Shown here: positions 11,076 through 23,219 of the stretch, piece by piece
How the letters are laid out: each line of letters begins with the position of its first letter
How positions within the stretch are numbered: the stretch's first letter is position 1
NCBI GenBank assembly: GCA_920105625.2
Contig: OV050032.1
Span: forward strand, 106,810,542 to 106,874,541
From: Clusia tigrina
Taxonomy: Eukaryota > Arthropoda > Insecta > Diptera > Clusiidae
DNA: 64,000 nt
Reading direction: 5' to 3'
The notes under the pieces: model-generated
Told to the model about the DNA's origin: nothing
The model's database searches: none
Seen by the model: only the letters and a program-made list of their open reading frames with translations
Translations under genes and position numbers: made by a program

Positions 11076-13229
11076 GTTACAAGCATTTGTATGTTGCAAA
11101 CTTTGATAGGTGTAGGACGTACCGTATAGAAGTTAGGGCCATTTGAAATTTTATCAGTGTTTGATTTGGGACTTAAGGGTAGCATAGCTTTGAGCGATGG
11201 CTTAATTTGACAAGAGTCTCGAGTACTTTATTGTTACAAAATTTCAAGGTTTTATGACGCTCCAGTAAAAAGTTACAAGCATTTGTATGTTGCAAACTTT
11301 GATAGGTGTAGGACGTACCGTAAAGAAGTTAGGGGCGTTTGAAGTTTTATCAGTGTTTGATTTGGGACTCAAGGATAGCATAGCTTTGAGCGATGGCTTA
11401 AATTGACAAGAGGCTCGGGTAATTCACTGTTACAAATTTTCAAGGTTTTATGACGCTCCAGTAAAAAGTTACAAGCATTTGTATGTTGCAAACTTTGATA
11501 GGTGTAGGACGTACCGTAAAGAAGTTAGGGGCGTTTGAAATTTTATTAGTGTTTGATTTGGGACTCTAGGGTAGCATAGTTTTGAGCGATGGCTTAAATT
11601 GACAAGAGGCTCGGGTACTTTATTGTTACCAAATTTCAAGGTTTTATGACGCTCCAGTAAAAAGTTACACACATTTGTATGTTGCAAACTTTGATAGGTG
11701 TAGGACGTACCGTAAAGAAGTTAGGGGCGTTTGAAGTTTTATCAGTGTTTGATTTGGGACTCAAGGGTAGCATAGCTTTGAGCGACGGCTTAAATTGACA
11801 AGAGGCTCGAGTACGTCATTGTTACAAAATTTCAAGGTTTTATGGCTCTCCAGTAAAAAGTTACAAGCATTTGTATGTTGCAAACTTTGATAGGTGTAGG
11901 ACGTACCGTAAAGAAGTTAGGGGCGTTTGAAGTTTTATCAGTGTTTGATTTGGGACTCAAGGGTAGCATAGCTTTGAGCGATGGCTTAAATTAACAAGAG
12001 GCTCGGGTACTTCATTGTTACAAATTTTCAAGGTTTTATGACGCTCCAGTAAAAAGTTACAAGCATTTGTATGTTGCAAACTTTGATAGGTGTAGGACGT
12101 ACCGTAAAGAAGTTAGGGGCGTTTGAAATTTTATTAGTGTTTGATTTGGGATTCTAGGGTAGCATAGTTTTGAGCGATGGCTTAAATTGACAAGAGGCTC
12201 GAGTACTTTATTGTTACAAAATTTCAAGGTTTTATGACGCTCCAGTAAAAAGTTACAAGCATTTGTATGTTGCAAACTTTGATAGGTGTAGGACGTGCCG
12301 TAAAGAAGTTAGGGGCGTTTGAAGTTTTATCAGTGTTTGATTTGGGACTCTAGGGTAGCATAGTTTTGAGCGATAGCTTAAATTGACAAGAGGCTCGGGT
12401 ACTTCATTGTCACAAAATTTCAAGGTTTTATGACGCTCCAGTAAAAAGTTACAAGCATTTGTATGTTGCAAACTTTGATAGGTGTAGGACGTACCGTATA
12501 GAAGTTAGGGCCATTTGAAATTTTATCAGTGTTTGATTAGGGACTAAGGGTAGCATAGCTTTGAGCGATGGCTTAATTTGACAAGAGTCTCGAGTACTTT
12601 ATTGTTACAAAATTTCAAGGTTTTATGAGGCTCCAGTAAAAAGTTACAAGCATTTGTATGTTGCAAACTTTGATAGGTGTAGGACGTACCGTAAAGAAGT
12701 TAGGGGTGTTTGAAGTTTTATCAGTGTTTGATTTGGGACTCAAGGGTAGCATAGCTTTGACCGATGGCTTAAATTGACAAGAGGCTCGGGTACTTCATTG
12801 TTACAAAATTTCAAGGTTTTATGACGCTCCAGTAAAAAGTTACAAGCATTTGTATGTTACAAACTTTGATAGGTGTAGTACGTACCGTAAATAAGTTAGG
12901 GGCGATTGAAGTTTTATCAGTGTTTGATTTGGGACTCTAGGGTAGCATAGTTTTGAGCGATGGTTTAAATTGACAAGAGGCTCGAATACTTTATTGTTAC
13001 AAAATTTCAAGGTTTTCTGACGCTCCAGTAAAAAGTTACAAGCATTTGTATGTTGCAAACTTTGATAGGTGTAGGACGTACCGTAAAGAAGTTAGGGGCG
13101 TTTGAAGTTTTATCAGTGTTTGATTTGGGACTCAAGGGTAGCATAGCTTTGAGCGATGGCTTAAATTGACAAGAGGCTCGAGTACTTTATTGTTACAAAA
13201 TTTCAAGGTTTTATGACGCTCCGGTAAAA

Positions 13230-13816
13230 TTTACAAGCATTTGTATGTTGCAAACTTTGATAGGTGTAGGACGTACCGTAAAGAAGTTAGGGGCGTTTGA
13301 AGTTTTATCAGTGTTTGATTTGGGACTCAAGGGTAGCATAGCTTTGAGCGATGGCTTAAATTGACAAGAGGCTCGGGTATTTCATTGTTACAAATTTTCA
13401 AGGTTTTATGACGCTCCAGTAAAAAGTTACAAGCATTTGTATGTTGCAAACTTTGATAGGTGTAGGACGTACCGTAAAGAAGTTAGGGCGTTTGAAATTT
13501 TATTAGTGTTTGATTTGGAACTCTAGGGTAGCATAGTTTTGAGCGATGGCTTAAATTGACAAGAGGCTCGGGTACTTTATTGTTACAAAATTTCAAGGTT
13601 TTATGACGCTCCAGTAAAAAGTTACAAACATTTGTATGTTGCAAACTTTGATAGGTGTAGGACGTACCGTAAAGAAGTTAGGGGCGTTTGAAGTTTTATC
13701 AGTGTTTGATTTGGGACTCAAGGGTAGCATAGCTTTGAGCGACGGCTTAAATTGACAAGAGGCTCGAGTACTTTATTGTTACAAAATTTCAAGGTTTTAT
13801 GACGCTCCAGTAAAAA
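13230..13816. repeat. 3-monomer sub-duplication inside copy A, first copy
   Basis: The triplet has a monomer with gggtatttcattg/acaaattttc, one with gaaattttattag/ttggaactctagg, and one with acaaacatttg/gagcgacgg. It is repeated at 13817-14404. This copy has lost one g near 13486 (gttagggcg). The same paired triplets occur in copy C (about 22045-22631 and 22632-23219) and are missing from copy B. Confidence 0.88.
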
Positions 13817-14404
13817 GTTACAAGCATTTGTATGTTGCAAACTTTGATAGGTGTAGGACGTACCGTAAAGAAGTTAGGGGCGTTTGAAGTTTTATCAGTG
13901 TTTGATTTGGGACTCAAGGGTAGCATAGCTTTGAGCGATGGCTTAAATTGACAAGAGGCTCGGGTATTTCATTGTTACAAATTTTCAAGGTTTTATGACG
14001 CTCCAGTAAAAAGTTACAAGCATTTGTATGTTGCAAACTTTGATAGGTGTAGGACGTACCGTAAAGAAGTTAGGGGCGTTTGAAATTTTATTAGTGTTTG
14101 ATTTGGAACTCTAGGGTAGCATAGTTTTGAGCGATGGCTTAAATTGACAAGAGGCTCGGGTACTTTATTGTTACAAAATTTCAAGGTTTTATGACGCTCC
14201 AGTAAAAAGTTACAAACATTTGTATGTTGCAAACTTTGATAGGTGTAGGACGTACCGTAAAGAAGTTAGGGGCGTTTGAAGTTTTATCAGTGTTTGATTT
14301 GGGACTCAAGGGTAGCATAGCTTTGAGCGACGGCTTAAATTGACAAGAGGCTCGGGCACTTCATTGTTACAAAATTTCAAGGTTTTATGACGCTCCAGTA
14401 AAAA
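13817..14404. repeat. 3-monomer sub-duplication inside copy A, second copy
   Basis: Second copy of the triplet, with gttaggggcg intact. Its third monomer ends in ctcgggcacttc where the first copy has ctcgagtacttt, so the last monomer of the pair has diverged or recombined. Confidence 0.86.
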
Positions 14405-14600
14405 GTTACAAGCATTTGTATGTTGCAAACTTTGATAGGTGTAGGACGTACCGTAAAGAAGTTAGGGGCGTTTGAAGTTTTATCAGTGTTTGATTTGGGA
14501 CTCAAGGGTAGCATAGCTTTGAGCGATGGCTTAAATTGACAAGAGGCTCGGGTATTTCATTGTTACAAATTTTCAAGGTTTTATGACGCTCCAGTAAAAA

Positions 14601-17600
14601 GTTACAAGCATTTGTATGTTGCAAACTTTGATAGGTGTAGGACGTACCGTAAAGAAGGTAGGGGCGTTTGAAGTTTTATCAGTGTTTTATTTGGGACTCT
14701 AGGGTAGCATAGCTTTGAGCGATAACTTAAATTGACAAGATGCTCGAGTACTTTATTGTTACAAAATTTCAAGGTTTTATGACACTCCAGTAAAAAGTTA
14801 CAAGCATTTGTATGTTGCAAACTTTGATAGGTGTAGGACGTACCGTATAGAAGTTAGGGGCGTTTGAAGTTTTATCAGTGTTTGATTTGGGACTCAAGGG
14901 TAGCATAGCTTTGAGCGATGGCTTAAATTGACAAGAGGCTCGAGTACTTCATTGTTACAAAATTTCAAGGTTTTATGGCTCTCCAGTAAAAAGTTACAAG
15001 CATTTGTATGTTGCAAACTTTGATAGGTGTAGGACGTACCGTAAAGAAGTTAGGGGCGTTTGAAGTTTTATCAATGTTTGATTTGGGACTCTAGGATAGC
15101 ATTGCTTTGAGCGATAGCTTAAATTGAGAAGAGGGTCGTGTACTTTATTGTTACAAAATTTCAAGGTTTTATGACGCTCCAGTAAAACGTTACAAGCATT
15201 TGTATGTTGCAAACTTTGATAGGTGTAGGACGTACCGTAAAGAAGTTAGGGGCGTTTGAAGTTTTATCAGTGTTTGATGTGGGACTCTAGGGTAGCATAG
15301 CTTTGAGCGATAGCTTAAATTGACAAGAGGCTCGGGTAGTTCATTGTTACACAATTTCAAGGTTTTATGACGCTCCAGTAAAAAGTTACAAGCATTTGTA
15401 TGTTGCAAACTTTGATAGGTGTAGTACGTACCGTAAATAAGTTAGGGGCGTTTGAAGTTTTATCAGTGTTTGATTTGGGACTCAAGGGTAGCATAGCTTT
15501 GAGCGATGGCTTAAATTGACAAGAGGCTCGAGTACTTCATTGTTACAAAATTTCAAGGTTTTATGACGCTCCAGTAAAAAGTTACAAGCATTTGTATGTT
15601 GCAAACTTTGATAGGTGTAGTACGTACCGTAAATAAGTTAGGGGCGTTTGAAGTTTTATCAGTGTTTGATTTGGGACTCTAGGGTAGCATAGCTTTGAGC
15701 GATGGCTTAAATTGACAAGAGGCTCGAGTACTTCATTGTTACAAAATTTCAAGGTTTTATGACGCTCCAGTAAAAAGTTACAAGCATTTGTATGTTGCAA
15801 ACTTTGATAGGTGTAGTACGTACCGTAAATAAGTTAGGGGCGTTTGAAGTTTTATCAGTGTTTGATTTGGGACTCTAGGGTAGCATAGTTTTGAGCGATG
15901 GTTTAAATTGACAAGAGGCTCGAATACTTTATTGTTACAAAATTTCAAGGTTTTATGACGCTCCAGTAAAAAGTTACAAGCATTTGTATGTTGCAAACTT
16001 TGATAGGTGTAGGACGTACCGTAAAGAAGTTAGGGGCGTTTGAAGTTTTATCAGTGTTTGATTTGGGACTCAAGGGTAGCATTGCTTTGAGCGATGGCTT
16101 AAATTGACAAGAGGCTCGAGTACTTCATTGTTACAAAATTTCAAGGTTTTATGACGCTCCAGTAAAAAGTTACAAGCATTTGTATGTTGCAAACTTTGAT
16201 AGGTGTAGGACGTACCGTATAGAAGTTAGGGCCATTTGAAATTTTATCAGTGTTTGATTTGGGACTTAAGGGTAGCATAGCTTTGAGCGATGGCTTAATT
16301 TGACAAGAGTCTCGAGTACTTTATTGTTACAAAATTTCAAGGTTTTATGACGCTCCAGTAAAAAGTTACAAGCATTTGTATGTTGCAAACTTTGATAGGT
16401 GTAGGACGTACCGTAAAGAAGTTAGGGGCGTTTGAAGTTTTATCAGTGTTTGATTTGGGACTCAAGGATAGCATAGCTTTGAGCGATGGCTTAAATTGAC
16501 AAGAGGCTCGGGTATTTCATTGTTACAAATTTTCAAGGTTTTATGACGCTCCAGTAAAAAGTTACAAGCATTTGTATGTTGCAAACTTTGATAGGTGTAG
16601 GACGTACCGTAAAGAAGTTAGGGGCGTTTGAAATTTTATTAGTGTTTGATTTGGGACTCTAGGGTAGCATAGTTTTGAGCGATGGCTTAAATTGACAAGA
16701 CGCTCGGGTACTTTATTGTTACCAAATTTCAAGGTTTTATGACGCTCCAGTAAAAAGTTACACACATTTGTATGTTGCAAACTTTGATAGGTGTAGGACG
16801 TACCGTAAAGAAGTTAGGGGCGTTTGAAGTTTTATCAGTGTTTGATTTGGGACTCAAGGGTAGCATAGCTTTGAGCGACGGCTTAAATTGACAAGAGGCT
16901 CGAGTACGTCATTGTTACAAAATTTCAAGGTTTTATGGCTCTCCAGTAAAAAGTTACAAGCATTTGTATGTTGCAAACTTTGATAGGTGTAGGACGTACC
17001 GTAAAGAAGTTAGGGGCGTTTGAAGTTTTATCAGTGTTTGATTTGGGACTCAAGGGTAGCATAGCTTTGAGCGATGGCTTAAATTAACAAGAGGCTCGGG
17101 TACTTCATTGTTACAAATTTTCAAGGTTTTATGACGCTCCAGTAAAAAGTTACAAGCATTTGTATGTTGCAAACTTTGATAGGTGTAGGACGTACCGTAA
17201 AGAAGTTAGGGGCGTTTGAAATTTTATTAGTGTTTGATTTGGGATTCTAGGGTAGCATAGTTTTGAGCGATGGCTTAAATTGACAAGAGGCTCGAGTACT
17301 TTATTGTTACAAAATTTCAAGGTTTTATGACGCTCCAGTAAAAAGTTACAAGCATTTGTATGTTGCAAACTTTGATAGGTGTAGGACGTGCCGTAAAGAA
17401 GTTAGGGGCGTTTGAAGTTTTATCAGTGTTTGATTTGGGACTCAAGGGTAGCATAGCTTTGAGCGATGGCTTAAATTAACAAGAGGCTCGGGTACTTCAT
17501 TGTTACAAAATTTCAAGGTTTTATGACGCTCCAGTAAAAAGTTACAAGCATTTGTATGTTGCAAACTTTGATAGGTGTAGGACGTACCGTATAGAAGTTA

Positions 17601-18322
17601 GGGCCATTTGAAATTTTATCAGTGTTTGATTAGGGACTAAGGGTAGCATAGCTTTGAGCGATGGCTTAATTTGACAAGAGTCTCGAGTACTTTATTGTTA
17701 CAAAATTTCAAGGTTTTATGACGCTCCAGTAAAAAGTTACAAGCATTTGTATGTTGCAAACTTTGATAGGTGTAGGACGTACCGTAAAGAAGTTAGGGGT
17801 GTTTGAAGTTTTATCAGTGTTTGATTTGGGACTCAAGGGTAGCATAGCTTTGACCGATGGCTTAAATTGACAAGAGGCTCGGGTACTTCATTGTTACAAA
17901 ATTTCAAGGTTTTATGACGCTCCAGTAAAAAGTTACAAGCATTTGTATGTTACAAACTTTGATAGGTGTAGTACGTACCGTAAATAAGTTAGGGGCGTTT
18001 GAAGTTTTATCAGTGTTTGATTTGGGACTCTAGGGTAGCATAGTTTTGAGCGATGGTTTAAATTGACAAGAGGCTCGAATACTTTATTGTTACAAAATTT
18101 CAAGGTTTTCTGACGCTCCAGTAAAAAGTTACAAGCATTTGTATGTTGCAAACTTTGATAGGTGTAGGACGTACCGTAAAGAAGTTAGGGGCGTTTGAAG
18201 TTTTATCAGTGTTTGATTTGGGACTCAAGGGTAGCATAGCTTTGAGCGATGGCTTAAATTGACAAGAGGCTCGAGTACTTTATTGTTACAAAATTTCAAG
18301 GTTTTATGACGCTCCGGTAAAA
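14601..18322. repeat. 26-monomer HOR, copy B (19 monomers, internally shortened)
   Basis: It matches copy A at +5093 from the gaaggtagg monomer through the ccggtaaaattta monomer (end near 18313). It then jumps straight to the next block start, omitting the seven monomers that in copy A occupy about 13231-14601. Private changes include gacactcc near 14782, gggtcgtgtac near 15136, gacaagacgctcgg near 16695, and the conversion-like tract at 17391-17509. The loss of whole monomers in register is what unequal crossing-over predicts. Confidence 0.93.
17391..17509. other. Conversion-like tract in copy B
   Basis: Copies A (12350-12412) and C (21165-21227) share five bases here: ctctagg, agttttg, gatagc, attgac and tgtcac. 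Copy B has ctcaagg, agctttg, gatggc, attaac and tgttac at 17444, 17457, 17468, 17478 and 17504. All five match the monomer about 390 bp upstream in copy B (near 17051-17113). Flanking bases (g at 17390, a at 17510) keep the copy A/C state. The minimum tract is 17444-17504 and the maximum 17391-17509. Confidence 0.8.
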
Positions 18323-21300
18323 TTTACAAGCATTTGTATGTTGCAAACTTTGATAGGTGTAGGACGTACCGTAAAGAAGGTAGGGGCGTTTGAAGTTTTA
18401 TCAGTGTTTTATTTGGGACTCTAGGGTAGCATAGCTTTGAGCGATAACTTAAATTGACAAGATGATCGAGTACTTTATTGTTACAAAATTTCAAGGTTTT
18501 ATGACGCTCCAGTAAAAAGTTACAAGCATTTGTATGTTGCAAACTTTGATAGGTGTAGGACGTACCGTATAGAAGTTAGGGGCGTTTGAAGTTTTATCAG
18601 TGTTTGATTTGGGACTCAAGGGTAGCATAGCTTTGAGCGATGGCTTAAATTGACAAGAGGCTCGAGTACTTCATTGTTACAAAATTTCAAGGTTTTATGG
18701 CTCTCCAGTAAAAAGTTACAAGCATTTGTATGTTGCAAACTTTGATAGGTGTAGGACGTACCGTAAAGAAGTTAGGGGCGTTTGAAGTTTTATCAATGTT
18801 TGATTTGGGACTCTAGGATAGCATTGCTTTGAGCGATAGCTTAAATTGAGAAGAGGGTCGGGTACTTTATTGTTACAAAATTTCAAGGTTTTATGACGCT
18901 CCAGTAAAACGTTACAAGCATTTGTATGTTGCAAACTTTGATAGGTGTAGGACGTACCGTAAAGAAGTTAGGGGCGTTTGAAGTTTTATCAGTGTTTGAT
19001 GTGGGACTCTAGGGTAGCATAGCTTTGAGCGATAGCTTAAATTGACAAGAGGCTCGGGTAGTTCATTGTTACACAATTTCAAGGTTTTATGACGCTCCAG
19101 TAAAAAGTTACAAGCATTTGTATGTTGCAAACTTTGATAGGTGTAGTACGTACCGTAAATAAGTTAGGGGCGTTTGAAGTTTTATCAGTGTTTGATTTGG
19201 GACTCAAGGGTAGCATAGCTTTGAGCGATGGCTTAAATTGACAAGAGGCTCGAGTACTTCATTGTTACAAAATTTCAAGGTTTTATGACGCTCCAGTAAA
19301 AAGTTACAAGCATTTGTATGTTGCAAACTTTGATAGGTGTAGTACGTACCGTAAATAAGTTAGGGGCGTTTGAAGTTTTATCAGTGTTTGATTTGGGACT
19401 CTAGGGTAGCATAGCTTTGAGCGATGGCTTAAATTGACAAGAGGCTCGAGTACTTCATTGTTACAAAATTTCAAGGTTTTATGACGCTCCAGTAAAAAGT
19501 TACAAGCATTTGTATGTTGCAAACTTTGATAGGTGTAGTACGTACCGTAAATAAGTTAGGGGCGTTTGAAGTTTTATCAGTGTTTGATTTGGGACTCTAG
19601 GGTAGCATAGTTTTGAGCGATGGTTTAAATTGACAAGAGGCTCGAATACTTTATTGTTACAAAATTTCAAGGTTTTATGACGCTCCAGTAAAAAGTTACA
19701 AGCATTTGTATGTTGCAAACTTTGATAGGTGTAGGACGTACCGTAAAGAAGTTAGGGGCGTTTGAAGTTTTATCAGTGTTTGATTTGGGACTCAAGGGTA
19801 GCATTGCTTTGAGCGATGGCTTAAATTGACAAGAGGCTCGAGTACTTCATTGTTACAAAATTTCAAGGTTTTATGACGCTCCAGTAAAAAGTTACAAGCA
19901 TTTGTATGTTGCAAACTTTGATAGGTGTAGGACGTACCGTATAGAAGTTAGGGCCATTTGAAATTTTATCAGTGTTTGATTTGGGACTTAAGGGTAGCAT
20001 AGCTTTGAGCGATGGCTTAATTTGACAAGAGTCTCGAGTACTTTATTGTTACAAAATTTCAAGGTTTTATGACGCTCCAGTAAAAAGTTACAAGCATTTG
20101 TATGTTGCAAACTTTGATAGGTGTAGGACGTACCGTAAAGAAGTTAGGGGCGTTTGAAGTTTTATCAGTGTTTGATTTGGGACTCAAGGATAGCATAGCT
20201 TTGAGCGATGGCTTAAATTGACAAGAGGCTCGGGTATTTCATTGTTACAAATTTTCAAGGTTTTATGACGCTCCAGTAAAAAGTTACAAGCATTTGTATG
20301 TTGCAAACTTTGATAGGTGTAGGACGTACCGTAAAGAAGTTAGGGGCGTTTGAAATTTTATTAGTGTTTGATTTGGGACTCTAGGGTAGCATAGTTTTGA
20401 GCGATGGCTTAAATTGACAAGAGGCTCGGGTACTTTATTGTTACCAAATTTCAAGGTTTTATGACGCTCCAGTAAAAAGTTACACACATTTGTATGTTGC
20501 AAACTTTGATAGGTGTAGGACGTACCGTAAAGAAGTTAGGGGCGTTTGAAGTTTTATCAGTGTTTGATTTGGGACTCAAGGGTAGCATAGCTTTGAGCGA
20601 CGGCTTAAATTGACAAGAGGCTCGAGTACGTCATTGTTACAAAATTTCAAGGTTTTATGGCTCTCCAGTAAAAAGTTACAAGCATTTGTATGTTGCAAAC
20701 TTTGATAGGTGTAGGACGTACCGTAAAGAAGTTAGGGGCGTTTGAAGTTTTATCAGTGTTTGATTTGGGACTCAAGGGTAGCATAGCTTTGAGCGATGGC
20801 TTAAATTAACAAGAGGCTCGGGTACTTCATTGTTACAAATTTTCAAGGTTTTATGACGCTCCAGTAAAAAGTTACAAGCATTTGTATGTTGCAAACTTTG
20901 ATAGGTGTAGGACGTACCGTAAAGAAGTTAGGGGCGTTTGAAATTTTATTAGTGTTTGATTTGGGATTCTAGGGTAGCATAGTTTTGAGCGATGGCTTAA
21001 ATTGACAAGAGGCTCGAGTACTTTATTGTTACAAAATTTCAAGGTTTTATGACGCTCCAGTAAAAAGTTACAAGCATTTGTATGTTGCAAACTTTGATAG
21101 GTGTAGGACGTGCCGTAAAGAAGTTAGGGGCGTTTGAAGTTTTATCAGTGTTTGATTTGGGACTCTAGGGTAGCATAGTTTTGAGCGATAGCTTAAATTG
21201 ACAAGAGGCTCGGGTACTTCATTGTCACAAAATTTCAAGGTTTTATGACGCTCCAGTAAAAAGTTACAAGCATTTGTATGTTGCAAACTTTGATAGGTGT

Positions 21301-23219
21301 AGGACGTACCGTATAGAAGTTAGGGCCATTTGAAATTTTATCAGTGTTTGATTAGGGACTAAGGGTAGCATAGCTTTGAGCGATGGCTTAATTTGACAAG
21401 AGTCTCGAGTACTTTATTGTTACAAAATTTCAAGGTTTTATGACGCTCCAGTAAAAAGTTACAAGCATTTGTATGTTGCAAACTTTGATAGGTGTAGGAC
21501 GTACCGTAAAGAAGTTAGGGGTGTTTGAAGTTTTATCAGTGTTTGATTTGGGACTCAAGGGTAGCATAGCTTTGACCGATGGCTTAAATTGACAAGAGGC
21601 TCGGGTACTTCATTGTTACAAAATTTCAAGGTTTTATGACGCTCCAGTAAAAAGTTACAAGCATTTGTATGTTACAAACTTTGATAGGTGTAGTACGTAC
21701 CGTAAATAAGTTAGGGGCGTTTGAAGTTTTATCAGTGTTTGATTTGGGACTCTAGGGTAGCATAGTTTTGAGCGATGGTTTAAATTGACAAGAGGCTCGA
21801 ATACTTTATTGTTACAAAATTTCAAGGTTTTCTGACGCTCCAGTAAAAAGTTACAAGCATTTGTATGTTGCAAACTTTGATAGGTGTAGGACGTACCGTA
21901 AAGAAGTTAGGGGCGTTTGAAGTTTTATCAGTGTTTGATTTGGGACTCAAGGGTAGCATAGCTTTGAGCGATGGCTTAAATTGACAAGAGGCTCGAGTAC
22001 TTTATTGTTACAAAATTTCAAGGTTTTATGACGCTCCGGTAAAATTTACAAGCATTTGTATGTTGCAAACTTTGATAGGTGTAGGACGTACCGTAAAGAA
22101 GTTAGGGGCGTTTGAAGTTTTATCAGTGTTTGATTTGGGACTCAAGGGTAGCATAGCTTTGAGCGATGGCTTAAATTGACAAGAGGCTCGGGTATTTCAT
22201 TGTTACAAATTTTCAAGGTTTTATGACGCTCCAGTAAAAAGTTACAAGCATTTGTATGCTGCAAACTTTGATAGGTGTAGGACGTACCGTAAAGAAGTTA
22301 GGGCGTTTGAAATTTTATTAGTGTTTGATTTGGAACTCTAGGGTAGCATAGTTTTGAGCGATGGCTTAAATTGACAAGAGGCTCGGGTACTTTATTGTTA
22401 CAAAATTTCAAGGTTTTATGACGCTCCAGTAAAAAGTTACAAACATTTGTATGTTGCAAACTTTGATAGGTGTAGGACGTACCGTAAAGAAGTTAGGGGC
22501 GTTTGAAGTTTTATCAGTGTTTGATTTGGGACTCAAGGGTAGCATAGCTTTGAGCGACGGCTTAAATTGACAAGAGGCTCGAGTACTTTATTGTTACAAA
22601 ATTTCAAGGTTTTATGACGCTCCAGTAAAAAGTTACAAGCATTTGTATGTTGCAAACTTTGATAGGTGTAGGACGTACCGTAAAGAAGTTAGGGGCGTTT
22701 GAAGTTTTATCAGTGTTTGATTTGGGACTCAAGGGTAGCATAGCTTTGAGCGATGGCTTAAATTGACAAGAGGCTCGGGTATTTCATTGTTACAAATTTT
22801 CAAGGTTTTATGACGCTCCAGTAAAAAGTTACAAGCATTTGTATGTTGCAAACTTTGATAGGTGTAGGACGTACCGTAAAGAAGTTAGGGGCGTTTGAAA
22901 TTTTATTAGTGTTTGATTTGGAACTCTAGGGTAGCATAGTTTTGAGCGATGGCTTAAATTGACAAGAGGCTCGGGTACTTTATTGTTACAAAATTTCAAG
23001 GTTTTATGACGCTCCAGTAAAAAGTTACAAACATTTGTATGTTGCAAACTTTGATAGGTGTAGGACGTACCGTAAAGAAGTTAGGGGCGTTTGAAGTTTT
23101 ATCAGTGTTTGATTTGGGACTCAAGGGTAGCATAGCTTTGAGCGACGGCTTAAATTGACAAGAGGCTCGGGAACTTCATTGTTACAAAATTTCAAGGTTT
23201 TATGACGCTCCAGTAAAAA
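18323..23219. repeat. 26-monomer HOR, copy C (25 monomers)
   Basis: It matches copy A at +8815 for twenty-five monomers, including the gattagggact monomer with its 1-bp loss, the ccggtaaaattta monomer, and both 3-monomer triplets. The expected 26th monomer is replaced at 23220 by a K1-type monomer of the right-hand family. Private changes include gatgatcgag near 18464 and tgtatgctgc near 22255. Confidence 0.93.

Larger units (their letters stand above)
9508..14600. repeat. 26-monomer HOR, copy A
   Basis: Twenty-six monomers that recur at offset 5093 (copy B) and 8815 (copy C). Diagnostic order: gaaggtagg with gttttatttggg; tatggctctcc; attgagaagagggtcg; gatgtggg with gggtagttcattg; three monomers with gtagtacgtaccgtaaataag; acacacatttg; gacgtgccg; gattagggact with one base lost near 12546; ccggtaaaattta near 13222; and a 3-monomer sub-duplication at the end. 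Private changes include gtagaatag near 10789 and gggtaattcactg near 11418. Confidence 0.93.
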
